Assembly: GCA_963667515.2 (NCBI GenBank)
Contig: CAXXXY010000006.1
Coordinates: 682,001-746,000 of the forward strand
Length of the DNA stretch: 64,000 nucleotides
Reading direction: 5' to 3'
Source: VYDC01 sp963667515
Lineage (GTDB): Bacteria; Chloroflexota; Dehalococcoidia; UBA2979
Shown here: one piece after another, positions 26,032-34,797 of the stretch
Layout of the letters: every line of letters begins with the position of its first letter
Numbering within the stretch: the first letter of the stretch is position 1
Made by a program: the position numbers and the translations under genes
The notes under the pieces: model-generated
Databases searched by the model: none
Told to the model about the DNA's origin: nothing
Seen by the model: the letters and a program-made list of their open reading frames with translations, nothing else

Positions 26032-26712
26032 ATGAGCATCGGTAGCGTGCTGGGGCGCCTGCTGGGCGGCCACGCCTGGGTCGTCTCGGAGCAGGTGGAG
26101 GCGCAGGCGCAGGAGCCGTTCGCCTACCCCGCGCAGATCACCCTCGACGGCGAGTCCCTCACGCTGCACCTCGCGACGGCGGCCGACGAGCAGGCGATGC
26201 TCGCCTTCGCGCGCGCCCTCCCCGAGCACGATCTGCTCTTCCTGCGCCGCGACATCACGCAGCCGGAGCAGCTGCGGGCGTGGCTGCGGCAGGTCGAGGA
26301 GGGGCTCTACACCACCGTGGTCGCGCTGCGCGGCGACGAGGTGGTGGGCGCCGCGACGGTCGCCCGCGAGGGCCTCTCCTGGAGCCGCCACGTCGCCGAG
26401 CTGCGCGTGCTGGTCGCGGAGTCGATGCGCGGCAAGCGCCTCGGCCGGCTGCTCACGGAGCAGGCCTTCGCCAACGCGCGGCAGATGGGCGTGAAGAAGA
26501 TGGTGGCGCAGATGACCACCGACCAGAGCGCCGCGATCGCCGTCTTCAAGCGCATGGGCTTCCGCCGCGAGGCGCGGCTGGCGCGCCACGCCATCGACCG
26601 CGAGGGCGTGCTCCACGACCTGCAGATCATGAGCCTGGACGTGGAGGCGTTCCGCGCCCGCCTCGACGTGCTGAGCCTGGGACCGCCCGACCCGCTCGTC
26701 GGCACCTACTGA
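26032..26712 (+). CDS. GNAT-family N-acetyltransferase
   Basis: 226 residues from ATG 26032, with RBS gggagggcgac. The GNAT core lies at residues about 45-205: LTLHLATAADEQAMLAFARA, then VVALRGDEVVGAATV, the acetyl-CoA loop VAESMRGKRLGRLLTEQAF and IAVFKRMGFRREARL. Substrate unknown. The first 30 residues are less conserved. No operon partners; the next gene on this strand is 2 kb away. Confidence 0.85.
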   Translation: MSIGSVLGRLLGGHAWVVSEQVEAQAQEPFAYPAQITLDGESLTLHLATAADEQAMLAFARALPEHDLLFLRRDITQPEQLRAWLRQVEEGLYTTVVALRGDEVVGAATVAREGLSWSRHVAELRVLVAESMRGKRLGRLLTEQAFANARQMGVKKMVAQMTTDQSAAIAVFKRMGFRREARLARHAIDREGVLHDLQIMSLDVEAFRARLDVLSLGPPDPLVGTY

Positions 26713-26772
26713 CTACTGACCGCTGGCCACGCACCCCGCCTCGGCCGCCGCTGGAGCTGGGCGGAACGCCCC

Positions 26773-26997
26773 TCAGCGCGGCGCGTCGGGCTCGCGCTCG
26801 GGCGGCGAGGGCTCGGCGGCCAGCCGACCCTCGAGCAGCGCGCGCATGCGCAGCCGCTTCACGCCGCGACGCAGCACGCGAGCGGGGAGCACCGTGGGGT
26901 CGCCGACCTCGTGGTGCGCGAAGATCCCCCACTGGAGGAACTCCTTCACCTCGGTGACGAGCTCGTCGCGGCTCATCTCGTCGACGTAGCGGCTCAC
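26773..26997 (-). CDS. Small hypothetical protein
   Basis: 74 residues from GTG 26997; MSRDELVTEVKEF gives a shorter start at ATG 26976. Helical and charged (SRYVDEMSRDELVTEVKEFL, then VLRRGVKRLRMRALLEGRL), with a Pro/Glu-rich tail. No recognised domain. It sits about 115 bp downstream of purK on the same strand. Coding assignment rests on codon pattern and helix periodicity. Confidence 0.5.
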   Translation of the reverse strand: MSRYVDEMSRDELVTEVKEFLQWGIFAHHEVGDPTVLPARVLRRGVKRLRMRALLEGRLAAEPSPPEREPDAPR

Positions 26998-27113
26998 GGC
27001 GCGACTCCGGCCCGCCGGCTCTTCCGGCGCTCCTCTCCATGCTAGCGGCGCCGAGCGAGCGGCGGGGGGGGGCCAGCGCACGAGTGGGGCGCCCGACCGA
27101 GCGCCGCGCCCCG

Positions 27114-28208
27114 CTAGCTCCCGGACTCGCGAGCGAGCGCGAGCAGCCGGCGCGCCGCGCGGTCGCGCTCGCGGGCGCTCCCGCCGACGTGCGTGGCGTG
27201 CCCCACCTTGCGCCCGGGGCGCGGCGCCTTCTCGTAGTCGTGCAGGTGGGCGCCCGGGACGGCGAGCACCTCGGCGGCGGCGGGGAGCCCGCCCACGAAG
27301 TTCATCATTGCCGCGTGGCCGCGCGCGCCCGTGCTCCCCAGCGGCAGCCCGGCCAGCGCGCGCACGTGATTCTCGAACTGGCTCGTCTCGGCGCCCTCGA
27401 TCGTCCAGTGGCCGGAGTTGTGGACGCGCGCGGCCGTCTCGTTCGCCACGAGGCGGCCGCCCGCCTCGAAGAACTCGACGCAGAGCACCCCGACGTAGCG
27501 CAACCGCTCCAGCAGCGAGCGCAGGTGGCGCTCCGCCTCCGCCTGTAGCGCAGCGTCCCCGTAGGGCGCGCGGCTGAGGCGCAGGACGCCGCCCTCGTGC
27601 CGGTTCTCGGCGAGCGGGTAGCAGGCGATGGCGCCGTCGCGGCCGCGCACCGCGAGCAGCGAGAGCTCGCGCGCGAAGCGCACCTCGGCCTCGTAGATCC
27701 GCGGCCGCCCGTCGAGCACGCCACACGCCGCCTCGACGTCGCGCTCGCTGCGCAGCCAGCTCTGCCCCTTGCCGTCGTAGCCCAGGCGGCGCGTCTTCAG
27801 CACGCCCGGCAGCCCCAGGCGGCGCACCGCGCGCCGCAGCCCCGCCGCCGAGCCGACGGCCGCGTAGGGCGCGGTCGGGATGCCGAGCTTCGCGAAGAGC
27901 CGCTTCTCCGCCAGCCGATCCTGAGCGAGCGCGAGCGCCCGCGTGGGCGGCCTGACGGGGGCGCGCGCAGAGAGCGCGCGCAGCGACGCCGCGGGGACGT
28001 TCTCCCAGTCGACGGTGACCACGTCGACACGCCGGGCGAAGCGGTCGAGCGCCCGCCGATCCTCGAAGCCGCCCACCACCAGCGGCGCCACGCGACCCGC
28101 CGAGGCGTCCGCGGCCGGGTCGTAGAGCAGGAAGTCGATGCCGAGCGGGCGCCCCGCGAGCACGAGCATGCGCGCGAGCTGGCCCGCCCCCACCACGCCG
28201 ATGCGCAC
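27114..28208 (-). CDS. purK: 5-(carboxyamino)imidazole ribonucleotide synthase
   Basis: 364 residues from GTG 28208, 2 bp after the purE stop. MRIGVVGAGQLARMLVLAG is the typical N-terminus, followed by the ATP-grasp core: AQDRLAEKRLF, GVLKTRRLGYDGKGQSWL, VLCVEFFEAGGRLVANETAA and RVHNSGHWTIEG. It makes N5-CAIR from AIR, ATP and bicarbonate, which PurE then converts to CAIR in purine synthesis. Confidence 0.95.
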   Translation of the reverse strand: MRIGVVGAGQLARMLVLAGRPLGIDFLLYDPAADASAGRVAPLVVGGFEDRRALDRFARRVDVVTVDWENVPAASLRALSARAPVRPPTRALALAQDRLAEKRLFAKLGIPTAPYAAVGSAAGLRRAVRRLGLPGVLKTRRLGYDGKGQSWLRSERDVEAACGVLDGRPRIYEAEVRFARELSLLAVRGRDGAIACYPLAENRHEGGVLRLSRAPYGDAALQAEAERHLRSLLERLRYVGVLCVEFFEAGGRLVANETAARVHNSGHWTIEGAETSQFENHVRALAGLPLGSTGARGHAAMMNFVGGLPAAAEVLAVPGAHLHDYEKAPRPGRKVGHATHVGGSARERDRAARRLLALARESGS

Positions 28209-28210
28209 GC

Positions 28211-28702
<492 letters not shown>

Positions 28703-28789
28703 GGCGGCAGTCTAGCATCGGCGCCGCGTGCGCCCTCGGCCCGCGCGCCGGGAGGGACGGGGCCGCCGCCGCGCCCCTAGACTCGACGG

Positions 28790-29749
28790 ATGCGAGAGCA
28801 GGCGCCGCGCGGCGTCCCCCGCGTCGAGCGCTGGACGCCGCCCGACTTCTCGCGCCTCGACGCGGTCGCCGCGGCCATTGCCGAGGCCTGCCCGGATGCC
28901 GCGCCCGTCGCGCCGCTGCGGCTGCTGGGCGAGGGCTTCTTCAGCGTGGCGCTGGCCACGGCCTCGGGCGCGGTCTTCCGGCTCGGCACCAGCCCCGACG
29001 TCTACGCCCGCTATGAGAAGGAGTGGCGGCTGCTGCCGTGGCTCGCGGGGCGCGGGCTGCCGACGGCGATCCCCGCGCCGCGCTGGCTGCTCCCGCCCGG
29101 CGGCGCGTTCCCCTTCGGCGGCATCGGCTACCCGCTGCTGCCGGGCCGCCCGCTGCTGCCCGGGGTGCTCACGCGCGGCGACCGACCGGCGCTCGCGCGA
29201 CAGATCGCCGCGTTCAACCAGGCGATGCACCGCCTCCCCGCCGAGGAGGCGCGGGCGCTCGGCGTCCCCGGCCGCGACGCCGAGCGGCGGTGGAACGCCG
29301 CGTACCGCGACGCCTCGTTGCTGGCGCTCCCTGAGCTGCTGACGGCCGAGGAGCTGCAGCGCCTCGAGCGCTGGTGGGACGAGATCCTCTCCGACGAGCG
29401 AATGGCGGCGTACGAGCCCGTGCTCGTGCACGGCGACACCAGCGAAGAGAACCTCCTCGTCGATGAGACGGCGTCGAAGCTCATCGGGGTGCTGGACTTC
29501 GAGCACGCGACGATCGGCGACCCGGCGCACGACTTCCGGCAGCTCCCCTACCTCGGCGGCGAGTTCCTCGACGCGGTGCTCGCCGCGTATCGCGCGCTCG
29601 GCGGCGAGCTGAACGAGGGGCTCCCGTACCGCCTCGGGCGCTACCACCAGCTCAGCGCCTTCGGCTCGGTGCTGCGGGCGTGGGGCCGCGGCGAGCGCCC
29701 GCCGATCGAGCGAGCGCCCGAGCAGCTGCGGCGTCTCGGCGTGATCTAG
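28790..29749 (+). CDS. Aminoglycoside-phosphotransferase/choline-kinase-like protein
   Basis: 319 residues from ATG 28790. APH-fold kinase: ATP-binding lobe GEGFFSVALATASGAVFRLG, catalytic loop PVLVHGDTSEENLLVDE with the Brenner-type H-G-D-x4-N, and metal site GVLDFEHATIGDPAHDF. Substrates in this family range from aminoglycosides to choline, homoserine and acyl groups, so no specific role is assigned. Confidence 0.85.
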   Translation: MREQAPRGVPRVERWTPPDFSRLDAVAAAIAEACPDAAPVAPLRLLGEGFFSVALATASGAVFRLGTSPDVYARYEKEWRLLPWLAGRGLPTAIPAPRWLLPPGGAFPFGGIGYPLLPGRPLLPGVLTRGDRPALARQIAAFNQAMHRLPAEEARALGVPGRDAERRWNAAYRDASLLALPELLTAEELQRLERWWDEILSDERMAAYEPVLVHGDTSEENLLVDETASKLIGVLDFEHATIGDPAHDFRQLPYLGGEFLDAVLAAYRALGGELNEGLPYRLGRYHQLSAFGSVLRAWGRGERPPIERAPEQLRRLGVI

Positions 29750-29764
29750 TACCGCGAAGGCACG

Positions 29765-29890
29765 ATGTTCGGCCGCATCGTCGCGCGGCCCTCGCCCGAC
29801 GAGCCGCCGGTGTTTAACCCATGGGTGACGTGGGAGTTTCTCGTCGAGGAGGACTTCCGGATCGAGATCGTCGAGCGCCTGCCGAGCTAG
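29765..29890 (+). CDS. Small hypothetical protein
   Basis: 41 residues from ATG 29765 to TAG 29888-29890, 15 bp after the kinase gene. It reads MFGRIVARPSPDEPPVFNPW and ends in a charged segment (EEDFRIEIVERLP). The amphipathic and aromatic composition is unlike the shadow frames, so it may be a real short protein co-transcribed with the kinase. It could also be a fragment of a longer lost gene. Confidence 0.35.
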   Translation: MFGRIVARPSPDEPPVFNPWVTWEFLVEEDFRIEIVERLPS

Positions 29891-29954
29891 GACGTCGCCG
29901 ACCGGCGCGGCCTCCGCGCCACGTCTCGGCAGCTCGCGCTCGAGGCTCGCGGCG

Positions 29955-31498
29955 CTACGCCCGAGGCGGATCGCTCGCGCTCGATGAGTCGCCGCGCGCG
30001 AGGGCGGCGAAGGCGTCGTCGAGGGCGCGCTCGGCGGCGGCGGCCCCGCTCACGAGCGGCTCGCGCCGCTCGCGGTCGCGGCGCAGGGCGGCGCGGCGCT
30101 CGGGGAGCAGCCGCTCGCTCTCGGCGGGCGCGGGGCCGCCCAGCATCGCGTGGCGCCGCACCGCCGCCAGCGGATCGAGCGCGCTCGCCACGCTCTCGGC
30201 GCTCAGCCCCACCGGCTCGCCGCGGTAGAGCACCGCCGCCTCGTCGAGCAGCGCCGCCGAGAGCGCGCCCGGCGCCACGCCGCGCTCCCCCGCGAGGCGC
30301 ACCGCCGTGCCGACGACCTCGTGCGCGGTGCGCCACGCCAGCCCCCGCTCGCGCACGAGCGCCCCCGCGAGGGCGCTCGCGGTGGCGCCGTGCGCGCCGG
30401 CCAGCGCGCGCATGCGCTCGACGTCCCAGCGCGACTCCGAGGCGGCGAGCGCGAGCCAGCCGAGATTGCGCTGCGCCTCGCCGAAGCCGCGCTCCAGCGC
30501 CTCGACGAAGAGGTCGCGCTCAACGATGGCGCCGCCCGAGGGCGTCTTCTCCACCATCAGCGCCGCGACCAGCCCGCCGGTCGCCGCGGCCGAGGCGCCC
30601 TGCAGGTACTCGAGGAGCCGCGGGTTCTTCTTCTGCGGCATGAGCGCGCTGGTGCCGCAGAAGCGGTCGGGCACGTCGAGGTTCGCGACCTCCTGCGAGC
30701 CGTAGAGGTAGAGGTCTTGCGCCCAGCGCGAGATCAGCGAGCCGAGCGTCGCCAGCACCCCGAGGCACTCGATCGCGTGGTCGTTGTGCTGCACGGCGTC
30801 GTAGCTGCTGTCGAGCGCGCCATCGAAGCCCAGCAGCGCGGCCGTCCGCTCGCGGTCGAGCGGGGCGTCGCTGCCCGCCATGTTGCCGCTGCCGGCGGGG
30901 CTGCGGTTGACGCGCGCGTGCGCCTCGCACGCCCGCGCGAAGCTGCGCGCGAGCCGCGCCTCCCACGCCAGCAGCACGTGCGCTAGCGTCACCACCTGCG
31001 CGTGCTGCCCGTGCGTGTAGCCCGGCATGACGCTGGCCGTGTGCCGCGACGCGACGTCAGCAGCGCCTCGCGGGCGTCGGCGTGCGCGCCCAGCAGCGCG
31101 CGCAGCGCCGCCGCCTCCATGCGGCGCCACGCGACCTGCACCACCTCCCCGGCGGCGCGCCCCAGCTCGAGCCGGCCGCCGACCTCCTCGCCCAGCTCGC
31201 GGATCAGCGCGACCTCGCCCGACTGCATCCCCGCGCCGACCTCGAGGTAACCGGCCTCGACGCCGCCCGCGACGAGGCGCGAGAGCGCCGCGGCCATGCG
31301 CGCGCCGTCGCCCGGTGCGACGAGCCCCTGCTCGACGAGCATCACGAGCTGCGCGCGGTCGAGCTCATGGGAGTGCGCGAGCAGCCCGCGCTCGCGCTCC
31401 GAGGAGTGGAAGCCGATGTCGGCGTCGAGCACGGGCTCCGCCAGCCGTGCACCCACGACGCGGTGACCTCGATACTCGTGGGCTGCCGGGCGGATCAT
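29955..31498 (-). pseudogene. ArgH-like lyase (fumarase/aspartase superfamily), frameshifted
   Basis: The N-terminal part runs from ATG 31498 (MIRPAAHEYRGHRVVGARL) to REALL; the frame is then lost because one C on the plus strand (one G of the coding strand) is missing near 31058. The rest continues in another frame from DVASRHTASVMPGYTHGQHA to the stop at 29955. The superfamily signature GTSALMPQKKNP is intact. The argininosuccinate-binding motif HTGRSRND of true ArgH is replaced by ELGRAAGEVVQ, so it may not be a genuine argininosuccinate lyase. The break may be a real mutation or a base-calling error. Confidence 0.75.
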
Positions 31499-31653
31499 CT
31501 CGCGCTCCCCTCGTGCTGACGCGGACAGTACTACCGCCGGTGCACCGGCCCGCCGGCAAGCGGCGCGTCGCGCGACGGCCATCACGCGGCGGATCGCCGG
31601 GCGCTAGACTGGAGCACGGCCGCGCGCCGCGCGGGTGCCGAGGGAGGCAGACG

Positions 31654-31929
31654 ATGGCCGAGGACGGACTGCGGATCTCGCTACGCTACTGCGTCACCTG
31701 AGGCTACACGTTGCGGGCCGCCTGGACGGCGGCCGAGCTGCTGACGAGCTACCAGGGCGACACGGCGTCGTTCGAGCTGATCCCGGGCGGCGCCGGTGAG
31801 TTCGAGCTGACCATCGACGGCCACTCCGCCTACTCGAAGAAGGCGACGGGCCGCTACCCCGAGCTGAACGAGCTGAAGCAGACGGTGGTGCAGGCCATCG
31901 AGGCGCGCGCGGCGGCGCCGGCCGGCTAG
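31654..31929 (+). CDS. SelW/Rdx-family selenoprotein with in-frame TGA
   Basis: 91 residues if TGA 31699-31701 is read as selenocysteine. ATG 31654 has an RBS (gagggaggcag). The sequence runs MAEDGLRISLRYCVT-U-GYTLRAAWTAAELL: a C-x-x-U redox motif at residues 13-16, the hallmark of the SelT/SelW/SelH (Rdx) family, whose Cys homologs read CxxC. The frame after the TGA keeps family character to the end: FELIPGGAGEFELTIDG, SAYSKKATGRYPELNELKQ. A SECIS-like hairpin starts 15 nt after the TGA. Probable thioredoxin-fold redox protein; partner unknown. Confidence 0.85.
31716..31734 (+). promoter_or_regulatory. SECIS-like hairpin
   Basis: A perfect 7-bp stem GGCCGCC/GGCGGCC with the 5-nt loop TGGAC, starting 15 nt after the TGA. 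The apical loop lies 22-26 nt from the TGA and has G as its second base. As I recall the published bacterial SECIS rules, they ask for a loop 16-37 nt downstream with a G in its first two bases, so this fits. Confidence 0.65.
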
Positions 31930-32106
31930 CGCCCCGGACGCCGCGCGCACGCTGGGCTCGCGCCGGGGTGACGGCCGCACGGAGCTGCGCCGGCGGGCGT
32001 GGGGGCGCGCGGCGGGCGCTCCAGTGGGGCGACGAGCGCGACGGCCGGCGAGCCCGCGCGCGGCCCGGCGAGCCCGCGCGCGGCCCGGCGAGGCGAGGGC
32101 GGCGCG

Positions 32107-33276
32107 ATGGCGGCACCGGCGTCCGCGCGCGGCCCCGTCGCCGAGGTGGCGCGGCTCTTCCTGCTGCTGGGCACGACGGCCTTCGGGGGCCCCGCCGCGC
32201 ACATCGCGATGATGCGCGAGCAGGTGGTGACGCGCCGCCGCTGGATCGCCGACGGCGACTTCCTCGACCTCCTCGGCGCGACGAACCTGATCCCCGGCCC
32301 CAACTCGACCGAGCTGGCGATCCACCTCGGCTACCGTCGCGCGGGCTGGCGCGGCCTCGTGGTCGCGGGGCTCGCGTTCATCCTCCCGGCAGCGGCGATG
32401 GTGCTGGCGCTCGCCTGGGCCTACGTCGAGTTCGGCACGCGCCCGTGGGCGCAGGACCTGCTCTACGGCGTGAAGCCCGTCGTGATCGCCGTGGTGCTGA
32501 ACGCGATCGTGGGGCTCGCACGAGCAGCGGTGCGCGGCCCGCTGCTGGCGGCCGCGGGGCTGGCGGTCGCGGCACTCTCGCTCGCCGGGCTCAACGAGCT
32601 GCTGCTGCTCTTCGGCGGCGCGCTGCTGGTGGCGCTGGTGCGCGGCGGCCTCGCCGTGCGGCTGCGCGGCGCGGCGGGCGCGCTGCCGTTCGCGCTGCTG
32701 CTCTCGCCCGGCGCCGCCGCGCAGGCGACCGCGAGCGCCGTGGGCGGCTACAGCGCGGGCACGTTGTTCGTGGTGATGCTGAAGGTGGGAGCGCTGCTCT
32801 ACGGGTCGGGCTATGTGCTGCTCGCATTCCTGCGCGGCGACCTAGTGGAGCGGCTGGGCTGGCTCACCGATCAGCAGCTGCTGGACGCGATCGCGGTCGG
32901 GCAGGTCACGCCCGGCCCCGTCTTCACCACCGCCACCTTCGTGGGCTACGTGGTCGGCGGCTTCGGCGGGGCGCTGATCGCGACCGTCGCGATCTTCGTG
33001 CCGTCGTTCCTCTTCGTCGGCCTGCTCGGCCCGCTACTGCCGGCGCTGCGCGGCCGCGCCTGGACGGCGGCGCTGCTGGACGGCGTGAGCGTGGCGGCGC
33101 TGGGGCTGATGGCGGCGGTGACCGCGCTGCTGGCGCGCGACGCCGTCGTCGACGCGCTCTCGGCGGCGCTCGCCGTCGGCGCGGCGATCCTGATCGTGCG
33201 CTTCCGAGTGAACTCGGCGTGGCTCGTGCTGGGCGGCGGTGCGATCGGCATCGGCTACCGCGCGCTGGGCGGGTGA
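32107..33276 (+). CDS. chrA: Chromate transporter, long-chain CHR family
   Basis: 389 residues from ATG 32107, with RBS gcgaggcgaggg. Two homologous CHR halves: the first with FGGPAAHIAMMREQVV and GATNLIPGPNSTELAIHLGY, the second with LLDAIAVGQVTPGPVFTTAT and FVGYVVGG. About ten membrane helices. It would export chromate, or import/export sulfate-like anions, at the cytoplasmic membrane. The preceding plus-strand selenoprotein ends 177 bp upstream; no known regulator is adjacent. Confidence 0.88.
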   Translation: MAAPASARGPVAEVARLFLLLGTTAFGGPAAHIAMMREQVVTRRRWIADGDFLDLLGATNLIPGPNSTELAIHLGYRRAGWRGLVVAGLAFILPAAAMVLALAWAYVEFGTRPWAQDLLYGVKPVVIAVVLNAIVGLARAAVRGPLLAAAGLAVAALSLAGLNELLLLFGGALLVALVRGGLAVRLRGAAGALPFALLLSPGAAAQATASAVGGYSAGTLFVVMLKVGALLYGSGYVLLAFLRGDLVERLGWLTDQQLLDAIAVGQVTPGPVFTTATFVGYVVGGFGGALIATVAIFVPSFLFVGLLGPLLPALRGRAWTAALLDGVSVAALGLMAAVTALLARDAVVDALSAALAVGAAILIVRFRVNSAWLVLGGGAIGIGYRALGG

Positions 33277-33280
33277 GCGC

Positions 33281-33592
33281 CGCGCCCGCGCGCGCCTACG
33301 ACGGAGGCGCCTCGAGGCCAAGCGGTGGCACGGCGGGAAGCGGGTCGGGCTGCGGCGTCGGCGCGTCCGCGGTCGCGGTGGTTGTCGCGTCGGCGGTCGC
33401 GTCGGGGCTCGCCGCATCCGGGTTCGCCGCGTCCGCGCCCGCGCGCGCCTACGACGGAGGCGCCTCGAGGCCAAGCGGTGGCGCGGCGGGAAGCGGGTCG
33501 GGCTGCGGCGTCGGCGCGTCCGCGGTCGCGGTCGCGGTGGTTGTCGCGTCGGCGGTCGCGTCGGGGCTCGCCGCATCCGGGTTCGCCGCGTC
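33281..33592. repeat. Tandem duplication, two units of about 153-159 bp
   Basis: Unit A 33281-33433 and unit B 33434-33592 are almost identical; unit B has 6 extra bases from one more gtcgcg step. Unit B codes for the C-terminal tail and stop codon of the minus-strand gene at 33449. Unit A repeats the same tail and stop codon downstream of the gene, outside the coding frame. The period and content suggest unequal crossing-over or slippage in an Ala/Thr-rich coding tail. Confidence 0.85.
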
Positions 33593-33733
33593 CGCGCCCG
33601 CTCCCCCCTCGGGCTGCTCGCCGCGCTTCACGGCCTGCGCCTCGCTGCGGGCGGTCCGCTTCGCCTCGCGCTTGGCGGCCTTGGCGCGCTCGCGCTGGAA
33701 TCGCTCGTAGGAGTAGTTCTGTCGGCGTGGCAT
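33449..33733 (-). CDS. Small basic protein with low-complexity tail
   Basis: 94 residues from ATG 33733. The N-terminus is basic and aromatic (PRRQNYSYERFQRERAKAAK), the middle is Lys/Arg-rich, and the tail is Ala/Asp/Thr/Pro repeats (ADAANPDAASPDATADATTT). The first 40 residues resemble short conserved hypothetical proteins that may bind nucleic acid, which is inference. The tail and its stop codon are tandemly duplicated downstream. Confidence 0.6.
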   Translation of the reverse strand: MPRRQNYSYERFQRERAKAAKREAKRTARSEAQAVKRGEQPEGGAGADAANPDAASPDATADATTTATATADAPTPQPDPLPAAPPLGLEAPPS

Positions 33734-33891
33734 GTGTCCTCGCCTTCGGCCGGTCGCTGCCTGGGTGGACTGCGCCGAGGGGTCCCGCCGGGCGGGACGG
33801 TGGAGGCCCGGTGCCACGCCGCCCCTCGACGACCGCGCCTCAAGGGTCGCGCGCCGGCCCGCTAGGATCACGCGGCACGACGCGAGCGACG

Positions 33892-34797
33892 CTACGCCTC
33901 ACCGTCGAGGAAGGCGTTTACCAGCTCTGCCCAGCGCTCCGGATCGGCGTTCACGTTGAAGAGGCCCGGCGTCGGCCGCGCCGAGCTCGCCGCCGCCACC
34001 TCCGTCGGCGGGCGCGCGCCTCGCGCGTCGGCGAGCAGCGCGAGGAAGCGCTCGTGCTGGTCGCCGAACGCGCTCGCCGATCCGTGGATCACGAGCGTCG
34101 GCGCGGTGATGCGGCCCAGCGCCCGCGCGTAGTCGTAGCGCAGGATGCAGTACGGCGCCGCGCCCTCCCACCCGAAGTCGCCGTAGAGGTCGGCCACGCC
34201 CTCGTCGGAGTTGAGCGCCATGTGGTCCGCGACCAGCTCCATGACGCGATTGCCGTCGGCGCCCGGGCGGTCGCCACCGTGCCGCCGCCACAGCTCCAGC
34301 AGGTGGCTGCCGTCCTGCACCAGCGGGAAGTAGTGGTGGACCCTGCGCAGCCCCTGCTCCCCCGTCTCGCTCGCGGTGTAGTCGTACGCCTCCTGCAGGA
34401 TCAGCCGCCGCACCAGTTCCGGGTGCTCGGCCGCGACGGCGACGGAGAGCCCCGCGCCCGTGTGCGTGCCGAAGAGGTCGGCCCGCTCGATGCCGAGGCC
34501 GTCGAGCAGCCACGCGACCGTGCGCGCGAACTCGGGCAGCTCCGTGTAGGGCCGCGGGGGGCGGTCGGAGGCGCCGCAGCCCATCATCGTCATCGCGATC
34601 ACTCGACGCCCCCTGGCGAGGCGCCACATCTGCCGCGCGAACTGGCGCGAGGAGGCGGGCAGCGCGTGCAGCAGGAGCAGCGCCGGCCCGCTGCCCAGCT
34701 CGCGGTACTCGATGTCGCCGTGCGGGCCGCGGACGAAGCCACGGTGCGGCGCCCTCTCCACCGGCGCGCCCTCGATGCGGCCGCCCGCCGCTACCAC
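33892..34797 (-). CDS. Alpha/beta hydrolase fold protein with GTHTG elbow
   Basis: 301 residues from GTG 34797, overlapping the binding-protein stop by 7 bp. Motifs: ALLLLHALPASSRQF near residue 40, MMGCGASDRPPRPY, and the elbow GTHTG at 110-114 with His112 in place of the Ser nucleophile. The usual C-terminal catalytic His is not obvious (region PTPGLFNVNADPE). It is probably translated together with the upstream ABC-type binding protein, suggesting a shared substrate. Reaction unknown. Confidence 0.8.
   Translation of the reverse strand: MVAAGGRIEGAPVERAPHRGFVRGPHGDIEYRELGSGPALLLLHALPASSRQFARQMWRLARGRRVIAMTMMGCGASDRPPRPYTELPEFARTVAWLLDGLGIERADLFGTHTGAGLSVAVAAEHPELVRRLILQEAYDYTASETGEQGLRRVHHYFPLVQDGSHLLELWRRHGGDRPGADGNRVMELVADHMALNSDEGVADLYGDFGWEGAAPYCILRYDYARALGRITAPTLVIHGSASAFGDQHERFLALLADARGARPPTEVAAASSARPTPGLFNVNADPERWAELVNAFLDGEA

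Noticed and set aside
33281..33592. CRISPR array
   Set aside because: Only two large units of about 155 bp, no spacers and no cas genes. It is a coding-tail duplication.
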